Translations under genes and position numbers: made by a program
In this document: positions 8,230 through 17,028 of the stretch, piece by piece
Layout of the letters: every line of letters starts with the position of its first letter
Numbering within the stretch: the stretch's first letter is position 1
Notes under the pieces: model-generated
Database searches by the model: none
What the model was told of the DNA's origin: nothing
Seen by the model: only the letters and a program-made list of their open reading frames with translations
From: Methylobacillus gramineus
GTDB lineage: Bacteria > Pseudomonadota > Gammaproteobacteria > Burkholderiales > Methylophilaceae
Direction: 5' to 3'
Length of the DNA stretch: 64,000 bases
NCBI RefSeq assembly: GCF_020532675.1
Contig: NZ_JAJAVE010000001.1
Location: 744,001-808,000, forward strand

Positions 8230-10065
8230 ATGCCAGCCATCAAGCTTTTACCAGACCAGTTAATCAGCCAGATTGCCGCGGGCGAAGTGGTCGAGCGTCC
8301 AGCGTCCGCACTGAAGGAAATCCTGGAAAACAGCCTGGATGCCGGTAGCAGCGATATTGTCGTTGCTCTGCTGAACGGTGGCATCAAACAGATGCGCGTC
8401 AGCGATAATGGGGGTGGCATTGTAAAAGACGAGCTGGCGCTAGCCCTGACGCGGCATGCCACCAGTAAAATTTCCAGCCTGGATGATCTTGAGCGTGTTG
8501 CCAGCCTTGGATTTCGTGGGGAGGCATTGGCTAGCATAGCGGCCATTTCCCGCACTGAGGTCACTAGCTACCATGTCCAGGATAAACATGCCTGGCGCAT
8601 TGCCTCTGAAGGTGCCTACCTGACGGAAGTCGAGCCTGCAGCGCTTGATAAAGGCACCATCGTCGATATTCAGGATCTTTATTTCAATACGCCTGCCCGG
8701 CGAAAATTTCTTAAAACCGAAAACACGGAGTTTGGTCACTGCGAAGAAGCGTTTCGCCGTATTGCACTATCCCGGCCAGATGTGACTTTTTTGCTCCAGC
8801 ATAATGGCAGGGCGATGATGCGCCTGGCGGCAAGTGAGGCACAAAAGCGCTTTGAAGAAGTATTGGGTGCTGATTTTTTCGCTGAAGCCTTTTATGTGGA
8901 CCAGTCAGCCGCAGGCTTGCGTTTGTGGGGCATGGCTGCCAAACCGACATTCTCCCGTCATGCGCGAGACACTCAATATGTGTATGTAAATGGTCGTTTT
9001 GTGCGTGACAAGCTCATCAGCCATGCCATACGCCAAGCTTATCAGGATGTGCTGCATCATGACCGTCATCCGGCATTTGTGCTGTTTCTTGAGCTGGATC
9101 CTGCACTGGTTGATGTGAATGTGCATCCAAGCAAGACCGAGGTGCGTTTCCGCGATGGGCAGTCTGTGCATCGATTCATTTTTCATGCTTTGCACAAAGC
9201 CTTGGCCACGCCCGTCGGCATGGCGAGCTCATTAACCCCGGATCTTGCTGCGGTGGATCAACCTCCATTGCAACAACAGGCTACCAGTCCGGCATATCCA
9301 AGATTTCAGAGCAATATTGATTTACGCGCCAACGAGCCCGCCAACGGCTTTTACCAAACCCTGTTTAGCGATTTGCAGCGTAGTGATCCGACATTAAGGC
9401 CTTCTGACTTAGCAATTCCAATAGAGTCCATGCCGCATCTGGCTAATGGTGATATTGAGCCAGGGCAGGAATACCCACTCGGCTTTGCAGTTGCGCAAAT
9501 ACATGGTGTTTACGTATTGGCACAGAACACAAAGGGCCTGGTGGTGGTGGATATGCATGCGGCACATGAGCGCATCATGTATGAAAAACTCAAGAATGCC
9601 CTGGACGCCAGCAGGGTGCCCATGCAGCCCTTGCTGTTGCCGGTCAGCTTCCATGCAGACCGACTGGAAGTGTCGACCGTGCAGGAGCAACAATCCTCTC
9701 CAGATAATGGATTACAGCAGCTCGGGTTTGATATTGCCGTGCTTTCGCCCACCACGCTGGCGGTACGCTCCATTCCGGTCATGCTCAAGGATGCCGATGC
9801 AGTGGCCCTCGCGCGTGATGTACTGGCTGATTTACGCCAGTATGGGGCCAGTCGTGCATTTACCGAGCGGCGCAATGAGTTGCTGGGAACCATGGCCTGC
9901 CATGCGGCGGTCAGGGCAAATCGCATCCTCACCATTCCCGAGATGAATGCCTTATTGCGCGATATGGAAGCCACCGAGCGATCCGGTCAATGCAATCATG
10001 GGCGTCCCACCTGGTTCCAGGTGACTATGCATGAATTGGACAAGATGTTCATGCGCGGTAAATAA
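8230..10065 (+). CDS. mutL: DNA mismatch repair protein MutL
   Basis: MutL couples MutS mismatch recognition to strand incision. The N-terminal GHKL ATPase shows ENSLDAGS near residue 35 and GFRGEAL near residue 94. The C-terminal dimerisation domain has DMHAAHERIMYE near residue 440, which fits the endonuclease pattern D-x-HA-x2-E-x4-E, plus ACHAAVRAN (~555) and CNHGRPT (~587). These metal-site motifs are those of nicking MutL proteins in bacteria without MutH, so this MutL should be an endonuclease. The length, 611 aa, is typical. A small CACCC/GGGTG hairpin (8205-8219) lies just upstream. In place of miaA, a PEP-CTERM gene follows next. Confidence 0.96.
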   Translation: MPAIKLLPDQLISQIAAGEVVERPASALKEILENSLDAGSSDIVVALLNGGIKQMRVSDNGGGIVKDELALALTRHATSKISSLDDLERVASLGFRGEALASIAAISRTEVTSYHVQDKHAWRIASEGAYLTEVEPAALDKGTIVDIQDLYFNTPARRKFLKTENTEFGHCEEAFRRIALSRPDVTFLLQHNGRAMMRLAASEAQKRFEEVLGADFFAEAFYVDQSAAGLRLWGMAAKPTFSRHARDTQYVYVNGRFVRDKLISHAIRQAYQDVLHHDRHPAFVLFLELDPALVDVNVHPSKTEVRFRDGQSVHRFIFHALHKALATPVGMASSLTPDLAAVDQPPLQQQATSPAYPRFQSNIDLRANEPANGFYQTLFSDLQRSDPTLRPSDLAIPIESMPHLANGDIEPGQEYPLGFAVAQIHGVYVLAQNTKGLVVVDMHAAHERIMYEKLKNALDASRVPMQPLLLPVSFHADRLEVSTVQEQQSSPDNGLQQLGFDIAVLSPTTLAVRSIPVMLKDADAVALARDVLADLRQYGASRAFTERRNELLGTMACHAAVRANRILTIPEMNALLRDMEATERSGQCNHGRPTWFQVTMHELDKMFMRGK

Positions 10066-10273
10066 ATCTGATGAAACTTTGACACTCTCTATTCTGCAGT
10101 TGCCAAACTTTCATCACCTTCCACATTTCTGTTTTTCATATTTATCTCATCCTGCTGATTATTAAGTTAATTTTATTCGCACCCAAGCTGGGCATTAGTG
10201 GAATAGATGTTGCGTATTAGATGGCGCCACACAAATTTTAACTAATCCACTTAACTTAAACTCGGGAAGAAAA
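10066..10273. other. AT-rich promoter region of the PEP-CTERM gene
   Basis: 208 AT-rich bases with no gene. A clear Shine-Dalgarno-like GGGAAGAAAA precedes the next ATG. I looked for a sigma-54 element (TGGCAC-N5-TTGC), as some PEP-CTERM genes have, and did not find one. Confidence 0.4.
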
Positions 10274-10921
10274 ATGAAAACAAAATTGAGCATTGCTTTA
10301 CTGTCTGTACTGGTATTTGCAAGCGCTGGTGCACAGGCGGCCAATATCGTACAAAACGGTAGTTTTGAAGCAGACAATATTGGCAATGCATCTTGGACTT
10401 TTCTTAATAGCGTGACTGGCTGGCACTCCAGCAGCGTATTTGAAATCCAGAAGGGTGCAACGCAAGGTGGTTACAATGGTTTCAATACTGAGGCTTATGA
10501 TGGTATCCAGTATCTGGAACTGAACTCTACCTCCCTGACCAGTGTTTGGCAGAACCTGACCACGACCGCCGGTAGTAGCTATACATTGAGCTTTGCTTTC
10601 TCTGGTCGTCCTGACACACCAAACGGCTTGAAGAGCACATTTGAGGTTTACTGGGGTGATACCAAGCTGATCAACTCTTCAGCCAAGGCGAAGAGTGACT
10701 GGGTTGAATATACATTTGAAGATCTGGTCGCCACTGGTACCAATACCCAGCTCAAGTTTGTATCCCTGGGCCCAACAGCAGCACCTTCTTATGGTTCTTA
10801 TCTGGATGGCGTGACTGTGATTGCTGCCGTGCCTGAGCCAAGCACTTATGGCATGCTGGCACTTGGTCTGGGCGTAATCGGTTTTATTTCAACTCGCAAG
10901 CGCAAGCACAACCTGGCTTAA
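10274..10921 (+). CDS. PEP-CTERM sorting-signal exported protein
   Basis: A 215-aa exported protein: signal peptide to about residue 23 (AQA), a beta-sandwich body beginning NIVQNGSFEADNIG, as in DUF642-type carbohydrate-binding folds, and a C-terminal tail from residue 186 with VPEPSTYGML, a short hydrophobic helix and a basic end (TRKRKH). That tail is the PEP-CTERM signal cleaved by exosortase in exopolysaccharide-producing Gram-negatives. The protein is therefore probably processed and released or attached to EPS. The exosortase (XrtA/EpsH) must lie elsewhere. The gene interrupts the usual mutL-miaA pair and ends in a strong terminator, so it is an independent unit inserted in the block. 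Confidence 0.88.
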   Translation: MKTKLSIALLSVLVFASAGAQAANIVQNGSFEADNIGNASWTFLNSVTGWHSSSVFEIQKGATQGGYNGFNTEAYDGIQYLELNSTSLTSVWQNLTTTAGSSYTLSFAFSGRPDTPNGLKSTFEVYWGDTKLINSSAKAKSDWVEYTFEDLVATGTNTQLKFVSLGPTAAPSYGSYLDGVTVIAAVPEPSTYGMLALGLGVIGFISTRKRKHNLA

Positions 10922-10946
10922 TTTTTAGAACAGGTTGGTAGTGTCT

Positions 10947-10971
10947 AAGGCCAGGCTACATGCCTGGCCTT
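10947..10971 (+). terminator. Terminator after the PEP-CTERM gene
   Basis: Perfect 10-bp arms AAGGCCAGGC and GCCTGGCCTT with loop TACAT. A short T-containing tail follows. Confidence 0.75.
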
Positions 10972-11040
10972 ATTGCTTCTATAGGCAGCCTTTAGCATCT
11001 GTACTACACTTGCGCCTTTTCTTTGGCAAGATTCCCATCC

Positions 11041-11979
11041 ATGTCCGTTGCACTTCCACCTGCCATTTTTCTCATGGGCCCGACTGCTAGCGGCAAGACA
11101 GGACTGGCAGTTGAACTGGTGCAAACCATGCCGGTGGAAATCATCAGTGTCGACTCGGCGCTGGTATATCGGGATATGAATATAGGTACCGCCAAGCCCA
11201 CCGAGGATATCCTGGCGCAGGCACCGCATCACCTGATTGATATCATCGCGCCAACGGATGTTTATTCAGCTGCGCACTTCCGTACCGATGCTATACGCCT
11301 GATGGCTGACATCACGTCCAGGGGTAAAACCCCCCTGCTGGTTGGGGGAACCATGTTGTATTTCAAGGCATTACAGCAAGGTCTTAGTGGGTTGCCTGAA
11401 GCAAATCCCGAGGTGCGTGCTCAGCTTGATGCCGATGCAGAGCGGATAGGCTGGCCAGAGATGCATGCAAGACTAGCCAAGATTGACCCGAACACGGCTG
11501 CCCGGTTACAGCCTGCCGATTCTCAACGCATACAGCGGGCGCTGGAGGTATATCAGATCAGCGGCAAGACTATGTCTGAACTGTTCAGTCTGCAATTACT
11601 GGAAAGCTTGCCTTACCGCCTGTTGAAGCTGGCGTTGCAGCCATCGGACCGGGCTGTCCTGCATCAGCGGATCGCCATTCGTTTTGAAGAGATGATGCAG
11701 CATGGCTTGCTGGAGGAGGTGAAACAATTGCTGAAAACATACCCATCACTGCATGCCGATACAACTTCCATGCGTTGCGTGGGCTACAGACAAACCCTGG
11801 ATTACATGGCACAGACTATCAGCTATGCCGAATGGCGCGATCAGGGAGTGGCTGCAACCAGGCAACTGGCAAAGCGTCAATTGACCTGGTTACGCGGCAT
11901 GGATGATACGGTGGAAATAGATTGCCTGGATCCAGCATTATTCAAGTTGACGCAAACCGCTATCAGGGATTTTCTTTAA
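11041..11979 (+). CDS. miaA: tRNA dimethylallyltransferase MiaA
   Basis: MiaA adds the dimethylallyl group to N6 of A37 in UNN-decoding tRNAs. The 312-aa protein has the P-loop GPTASGKT near residue 13, the substrate motif ISVDSALVYRDMNIGTAKP, and the conserved VGGTMLYFKAL and RCVGYRQ stretches. The ATG at 11041 is chosen. The longer frame from a TTG at 11023 adds six residues with no homology value. The stop codon sits in the loop of a 12-bp inverted repeat shared with the convergent dapC. It belongs to the conserved tsaE-amiC-mutL-miaA cluster, here split by two extra genes. No hfq follows. Confidence 0.96.
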   Translation: MSVALPPAIFLMGPTASGKTGLAVELVQTMPVEIISVDSALVYRDMNIGTAKPTEDILAQAPHHLIDIIAPTDVYSAAHFRTDAIRLMADITSRGKTPLLVGGTMLYFKALQQGLSGLPEANPEVRAQLDADAERIGWPEMHARLAKIDPNTAARLQPADSQRIQRALEVYQISGKTMSELFSLQLLESLPYRLLKLALQPSDRAVLHQRIAIRFEEMMQHGLLEEVKQLLKTYPSLHADTTSMRCVGYRQTLDYMAQTISYAEWRDQGVAATRQLAKRQLTWLRGMDDTVEIDCLDPALFKLTQTAIRDFL

Positions 11980-11992
11980 GGAAAATCCCTGA
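11963..11992. terminator. Inverted repeat ending miaA and dapC
   Basis: Perfect 12-bp arms TCAGGGATTTTC and GAAAATCCCTGA around TTTAAG. The miaA stop TAA lies in the loop and dapC ends 5 bp beyond. Both strands read the same stem, so it can stop transcription both ways, although the T-tract is weak. Confidence 0.65.
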
Positions 11993-11996
11993 TTAC

Positions 11997-13196
11997 TTAC
12001 TGTGGACGGAGTTCAGAAGTCAGCTGGCGTATACGGTCTGCCGCCTCCACACATTCTTCAAGCCCAGCCACAAGCGCAATGCGGATAAATCCTTGCCCAG
12101 GGTTAATCCCATGTGCTTCGCGTGCCAAGAAGCTGCCCGGTAACACCGTTACATTGAAATCACGGTAAAGACTTAGCGCAAATTCAGTATCTGACTGCCC
12201 GGTGTGTGCCCAAAGATAAAAAGCGGCATCAGGCATTGCCACATCCAGTACCTCCTGCAGTATGGGAGTGACGGTTGCAAATTTTTCCGCGTAAAGCCGA
12301 CGATTTTCCACCACGTGGATTTCGTCTTTCCATGCCGCAATGCTGGCAGCCTGTACTGCAGGATTCATGGCGCAGCCATGATAAGTGCGATACAGCAGAA
12401 ATTTTTCCAGTATCTTGGCATCCCCGGCAACAAAGCCGGAGCGCATCCCGGGTACGTTGGAACGTTTGGACAGTGAACTGAAAATAACCAGGCGGCTGTA
12501 GTCACGACCTAGAAGATTGGCCGCCTGCAATGCGCCAATAGGTGGGCTGGACTCATCAAAATAGATTTCCGAATAACATTCGTCTGCTGCAATCACGAAA
12601 CCATAGCGGTCAGAAAGCTCAAATGCCTGTTTCCATTGCGCCAGGCTCATGACCTTGCCCGAAGGATTGCCAGGAGAGCACAGGAAAAGCAATTGGGTGC
12701 GTTGCCAGATGCTTTCATGCACGCTATCCAGATCCATGCTGAAATCGTTGTCTGGCAGTGTGTTCAGGAAGTACGGCTCAGCGCCTGCCAGCAAGGCTGC
12801 ACCTTCATAAATCTGGTAAAAAGGGTTGGGGCTGACCACCACGGGAGCCGGCGTTGTATCGCTAATCACCGCCTGGGCAAAAGCAAACAAGGCTTCACGA
12901 CTGCCATTGACGGGAATGATCTCTGTTTCAGGATCGAGTGCCGGAATGCTATAGCGTTTGGCTAACCAGCTAGCAATCGTCCCGCGTAGTGCAGCTATGC
13001 CCAGCGTCGTGGGATAGGTTGCAAGCCCAGCCAGGTTATCCGCCAGTGCCTGCTGGATTAAGGTAGGCGTAGCATGTTTTGGCTCACCAATCGAAAGATT
13101 GATGGCCTGGTATTCTGGGTTTGGCGTCACGCCTGCAAACAGCTCACGCAGGCGCTGGAACGGGTAGGGCTGGAGTTTATTCAAGTCTGAGTTCAT
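11997..13196 (-). CDS. dapC: N-succinyldiaminopimelate aminotransferase (DapC type)
   Basis: A 399-aa class I PLP aminotransferase. The opening LNKLQPYPFQRLRELF is the hallmark of betaproteobacterial DapC, which makes N-succinyl-LL-2,6-diaminopimelate in the lysine/meso-DAP pathway. LSIGEPKH binds substrate carboxylate, the Schiff-base lysine is in SSLSKRSNVPGMRSGF near residue 243, and the C-terminal FIRIALV region is typical. Start at the ATG 13196 rather than a TTG at 13241: the family N-terminus begins there. A TATAAT lies six bases upstream of that ATG, so the mRNA may be leaderless. The classical DapC companion dapD is not adjacent. Confidence 0.88.
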   Translation of the reverse strand: MNSDLNKLQPYPFQRLRELFAGVTPNPEYQAINLSIGEPKHATPTLIQQALADNLAGLATYPTTLGIAALRGTIASWLAKRYSIPALDPETEIIPVNGSREALFAFAQAVISDTTPAPVVVSPNPFYQIYEGAALLAGAEPYFLNTLPDNDFSMDLDSVHESIWQRTQLLFLCSPGNPSGKVMSLAQWKQAFELSDRYGFVIAADECYSEIYFDESSPPIGALQAANLLGRDYSRLVIFSSLSKRSNVPGMRSGFVAGDAKILEKFLLYRTYHGCAMNPAVQAASIAAWKDEIHVVENRRLYAEKFATVTPILQEVLDVAMPDAAFYLWAHTGQSDTEFALSLYRDFNVTVLPGSFLAREAHGINPGQGFIRIALVAGLEECVEAADRIRQLTSELRPQ

Positions 13197-13201
13197 AGCT
13201 G

Positions 13202-13207
13202 CATTAT
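13202..13207 (-). promoter_or_regulatory. Candidate -10 box of dapC (leaderless)
   Basis: TATAAT on the minus strand ends six bases before the dapC ATG, so transcription would start at or next to the A of the start codon. No strong -35 is seen. Confidence 0.35.
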
Positions 13208-13270
13208 AAACCCAACTCTGTGCCCTATAGAAACTCACCAAGACTTGCCGTATAGCCTTACCCTGAATTG

Positions 13271-14365
13271 CTAGTCACCAAATCCACCTTTAGCAGACTC
13301 TGCCGAAAAGCGCATCTTGAGGGAAAGGTCATTTCTGGAATCAGCACTGGCGAGGGCATTGTCTTCGGTGATCTTGCCTTCGCTATATAGCTTGAATAGT
13401 GACTGGTCAAATGTGCCCATGCCGATGTCCGTATTGGTCGCCATGACTTCCTTGATCTCGTCCAGCTTGGATTTGAGGATAAGGTCAGAGATATAGGGGG
13501 TGTTGATCATGATTTCGGTCGCAACTACACGCTTGGTTTCAATGCCAGGGACTAACCGTTGCGAGATGACCGCACCAAGATTCAACGACAGACTGAGCTG
13601 GATATTCTGCCTGCCATCGGGTGGGAAGAATGAGAATATGCGTTCCAGGGCCTGGTTGGCATTGTTGGCATGCAGGGTCGCCAGACAGAGATGGCCGGTC
13701 TCCGAGTAGGCAATCGCGTGCTTCATGGTGTCCATATCTCGGATTTCGCCAATCAAAATCACATCTGGCGCTTGTCGCATGGCATTTTTCAGGCCACTCT
13801 CAAAAGTCAGGGTATCGATGCCCACTTCGCGTTGGTCGACCACAGATTTCTTGTGTTCATGCATAAACTCAATCGGGTCTTCCAGCGTGAGGATATGCCC
13901 ATCTGAATTCTCGTTGCGGTAATTGATCATGGAAGCCAGGGTGGTGGACTTGCCTGACCCAGTTGAACCTACCACCAGTATCAGGCCGCGCTGGCGCATG
14001 ATGAGCTCGGTTAAGACATTCGGCAGGACTAGTGACTCCAAGCTGGGGATCTGGTGCTTGATATAACGTACTACCATGGCCACTTCGCCACGCTGCTTGA
14101 ACACATTGATACGGAAGCGGCCCACGCCGTGCATGCTGAGGGCAAAGTTCATTTCCAGCGTAGCTTCAAATTCCTGTTGCTGGCTTGGCGACATCAGGGC
14201 ATAAGCAATCTCCTTGACCATTCCCGGTGCCATTACCTGTGTGTTAATCGGCATCGTCCTGCCTTCAACATCAATATGGATGGCCGTTCCGGTACTGAAA
14301 AACAGGTCCGAGCCGTTTTTTTCCACCATGAACTTGAGGATAGGAGTGATATCGATTGCTGCCAT
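13271..14365 (-). CDS. pilU: Type IV pilus retraction ATPase PilU
   Basis: A 364-aa PilT/PilU-class hexameric ATPase that drives pilus retraction at the inner membrane. Walker A is GSTGSGKST near residue 133, followed by the Asp box ILTLEDPIEFMH, Walker B ILIGEIRD and the His box TGHLCLATLHAN. The N-terminus (ITPILKFMVEKNGSDLFFSTG) and the acidic/Ser-rich C-terminus with a phenylalanine end are those of PilU rather than PilT. The ATG at 14365 has AGGGA upstream. The longer frame to 14416 lacks support. pilT is usually adjacent but is absent here, so PilU is an orphan in this window. Confidence 0.9.
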   Translation of the reverse strand: MAAIDITPILKFMVEKNGSDLFFSTGTAIHIDVEGRTMPINTQVMAPGMVKEIAYALMSPSQQQEFEATLEMNFALSMHGVGRFRINVFKQRGEVAMVVRYIKHQIPSLESLVLPNVLTELIMRQRGLILVVGSTGSGKSTTLASMINYRNENSDGHILTLEDPIEFMHEHKKSVVDQREVGIDTLTFESGLKNAMRQAPDVILIGEIRDMDTMKHAIAYSETGHLCLATLHANNANQALERIFSFFPPDGRQNIQLSLSLNLGAVISQRLVPGIETKRVVATEIMINTPYISDLILKSKLDEIKEVMATNTDIGMGTFDQSLFKLYSEGKITEDNALASADSRNDLSLKMRFSAESAKGGFGD

Positions 14366-14556
14366 GAAGCATCCCTTGTTTTTATATGAGGCTACTTTAC
14401 CATAAGCCTTAGTCATACAGGCTTGGTGTGCCCACTGGGCCTGATGCTGGTGCAGTCAACCTGAGAGTGGTCATGCACCGCACCAAACTGAGGCATTTAC
14501 TGGTCTGGATGTCGTGATATCAGCCTGTTCAGCATGGCACAAGGTTTGCATTAGCT

Positions 14557-14586
14557 TGCACAATATTCACTCCTTTGTATTGTGCA
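14557..14586. promoter_or_regulatory. 9-bp dyad just before the EAL-GGDEF gene
   Basis: Perfect arms TGCACAATA (14557-14565) and TATTGTGCA (14578-14586) around 12 bases, ending 3 nt before the ATG at 14590. Arm centres are 21 bp apart, which suits a dimeric regulator on one DNA face. As RNA it would form a stem against the start codon. Confidence 0.55.
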
Positions 14587-14589
14587 CAC

Positions 14590-17028
14590 ATGCTGCTTTA
14601 CATTAAAACGCCGAATCGATCCCTACAGCACGGCGATGTCCGTGAACCAGGCCTTACGTCACAGGACGCTGTACTGAGGTATAGCTGCAAGGATAACCAG
14701 GCCTTACTGATGACGCTAACCCAGTTGGCACAGGAGTTTCCAGAGTCTGTGCTGGATGACTCCTATGTCTGGTATCTGCCGAAAGGCGAGGTGGATATCA
14801 CAACCTGGATGGCGAACATTATGCCGTTCAATACCTTTTATGCCCGCATGCGCCATCCATGGCTGCTGGACGACTTGAGCAAGCATGTGCAGATGCATTT
14901 CCAGCCGATTGTCGACTTTACGCAAAATGGCAAGATTTTTGGCTATGAAGCCCTGTGCAGATTGCAGGATCCCAATGGCAATATCCTCACTGGCGAAGAG
15001 GCCTTTCGCCTTGCGCGTCAGGTCAGCCGGGAAGTGGAACTGGATATGGTATGCCAGAACCTGGCACTGGCTGGCAAAGCTAATGCCATTGCACATGGCA
15101 CTCCATTGTTCATCAACGTACTGCCGCAAACCATTATGCGCGATGACTGGCTCGACCTCATGCTGGATGCGCTGGATCGGCATGGGATAGAACAACGCGA
15201 TGTGGTGGTGGAGATTATTGAAAGTGAGGAGGTGTCTCCTGAACTTCTTGCCAAGCATTGTGATGCTATTCGCATGCAGGGCCTGAGAATCGCGCTGGAT
15301 GACATGGGATCCGGGTTCAATGGCTTGAGTACGTTAGCGGTAGTCAGGGCGGACTTTATCAAGATAGACCGCACCATTGTGCATGAGGCACAGGGGAGTC
15401 GTGTCCGTACCGTGCTGCTTGAGGCGATTATTTCCATGGCACAGCGCCTGGGCTGCACGATCGTTGCAGAAGGTCTGGAGCGGGTTGAAGATATCACTTA
15501 TTGCCAGGATCTTGGCTTGGTCTATGCCCAGGGCTATTATTTTGCCAAGCCAGCATTGAATCCGACAGAAACAGTGACGGCACTGCCGATACGCGACGAA
15601 TCCCATCGATCGCCCATTCCCGATGAATTCCGTATCAGTGAGTTTGTCAGCCGCGGCATCACCATAGAGGTCAACACCCCGATAGACCAGGCCAGGCAGA
15701 TTTTTATAGATAACCCGGATATTGCCTGTGCGGTTGTTCTGGACAACCTGCGTCCAATCGGGCTGCTCAAGCGCGGCAAGGTCTTTACCCACCGTAGTGA
15801 TGCATTGGGCAATTATTGCGATGCCTTGCCCCGCATGATTACCTCGCGCATGCCATCTTCCCAGCTGGCACGCGGACTATATCTGGAGCGTGGTGAAATT
15901 GAACCGTGGGTGATGGTAAGCGACGATGGGGTCTATGTCGGGATCATCCACCCATTGGAAATCATGTCGCAAATCATTAACCGCAAGACCAGTTCCGGCA
16001 ATATGCACCCATTAAGCCAGCTCACCACTGGCCCTACATTACGCCAGTCACTGGATGTGAGCTTGCGTAACAACCCGACTACCCATCTGGTGTATATCGA
16101 TCTGGATCATTTCAAGGCATATAACGATCGATACGGTTTTATCCGCGGTGATGCCATGATTCGCTTGTTATCTGAAATTGTGCGGCAAGAGTTTCACAAT
16201 CAAACTGGCACCCTGGTCGGGCATATTGGTGGCGATGATTTTGTGCTGATCCTCGATCATGAAGACCACAATCTGGTGAACGTACTACTCAACGTCATCA
16301 ATCACTTCCAGGCACTGGCGGTTCACCTTTACGATAGCAGCGACCTTGAACGGCGATTTTTTACCACTGAAGATGGCAAGGATCACCCGGTGGCTAGCGT
16401 GTCGATCGCGGTCGTCAATGGCTCTCAGGGAGCTATATCCAACAGCGTGGCGGCGGCAGAGCGTGCTGCCTCGTTAAAGAAGATAGGAAAATCCAATATA
16501 GGGAGTATCGTGGTGGTGGAATCCAATCCGCCAAGATTGGTATTGCCGCGTAGCGAGGAATATTCAGACTGGCAATCACGAGCCCTCAATGCACTGAAGA
16601 TGCTGCAAACCTTGCCAAGGTCTCAGGATGCCCATTGCCTGGATGGTTGTTTTGCCGATTACCCGTTTTTTGAGGTGGTGTTTGAACTGAATGTGGATGG
16701 CAGCCAGCGCCATGCCAATTGGATCAATCCCAATATGTACGGCAAGATCAAAGCGGGCGGGGCAGGTGCCGACCGTAGCTTGCAGGCTTATTACAATGCC
16801 GTGAAGGATTCCATGAACCCTTACATTTCAAGCATCTACCTTTCAACCGCAACGGAAGACTTCTGCCTGACCGTATCTACTCCTGTGTTTGACACTGACG
16901 GCATGATGAGCAGTATTCTGGTGGCGGATATCAATATTGCCGCCATGGCCATGCTCAGTAGCTTGCCCAATGAAGTACCTCAGATCAAAGTTAAGTCAGC
17001 TGATGCGCGGGTGCTTTCTGTAGCCTGA
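14590..17028 (+). CDS. EAL-CBS-GGDEF cyclic-di-GMP protein with C-terminal sensor domain
   Basis: An 812-aa cytosolic c-di-GMP enzyme. The EAL domain comes first (about 100-345), with GYEALCRL, FINVLPQ, EIIESEE, ALDDMGSG, IKIDR, VAEGLE and QGYYFAKP, so the phosphodiesterase residues look complete (DDFG is DDMG). A CBS pair follows (350-480), then a GGDEF domain whose signature is GGDDF near residue 546 with no RxxD I-site. The last 130 residues look like a PDC/Cache-type sensor fold. No membrane segments are seen. The ATG at 14590 is preferred to a TTG at 14575. The 3' end overlaps the convergent TPR gene by 38 bp. Net activity is probably c-di-GMP breakdown; this is inference. Confidence 0.88.
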   Translation: MLLYIKTPNRSLQHGDVREPGLTSQDAVLRYSCKDNQALLMTLTQLAQEFPESVLDDSYVWYLPKGEVDITTWMANIMPFNTFYARMRHPWLLDDLSKHVQMHFQPIVDFTQNGKIFGYEALCRLQDPNGNILTGEEAFRLARQVSREVELDMVCQNLALAGKANAIAHGTPLFINVLPQTIMRDDWLDLMLDALDRHGIEQRDVVVEIIESEEVSPELLAKHCDAIRMQGLRIALDDMGSGFNGLSTLAVVRADFIKIDRTIVHEAQGSRVRTVLLEAIISMAQRLGCTIVAEGLERVEDITYCQDLGLVYAQGYYFAKPALNPTETVTALPIRDESHRSPIPDEFRISEFVSRGITIEVNTPIDQARQIFIDNPDIACAVVLDNLRPIGLLKRGKVFTHRSDALGNYCDALPRMITSRMPSSQLARGLYLERGEIEPWVMVSDDGVYVGIIHPLEIMSQIINRKTSSGNMHPLSQLTTGPTLRQSLDVSLRNNPTTHLVYIDLDHFKAYNDRYGFIRGDAMIRLLSEIVRQEFHNQTGTLVGHIGGDDFVLILDHEDHNLVNVLLNVINHFQALAVHLYDSSDLERRFFTTEDGKDHPVASVSIAVVNGSQGAISNSVAAAERAASLKKIGKSNIGSIVVVESNPPRLVLPRSEEYSDWQSRALNALKMLQTLPRSQDAHCLDGCFADYPFFEVVFELNVDGSQRHANWINPNMYGKIKAGGAGADRSLQAYYNAVKDSMNPYISSIYLSTATEDFCLTVSTPVFDTDGMMSSILVADINIAAMAMLSSLPNEVPQIKVKSADARVLSVA

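Noticed and set aside
10066-10273. Sigma-54 promoter before the PEP-CTERM gene
   Set aside because: No TGGCAC-N5-TTGC or close variant is present.
14716-15258. 180-aa minus-strand frame
   Set aside because: Antisense to the EAL domain, which is well supported; no RBS or motif.
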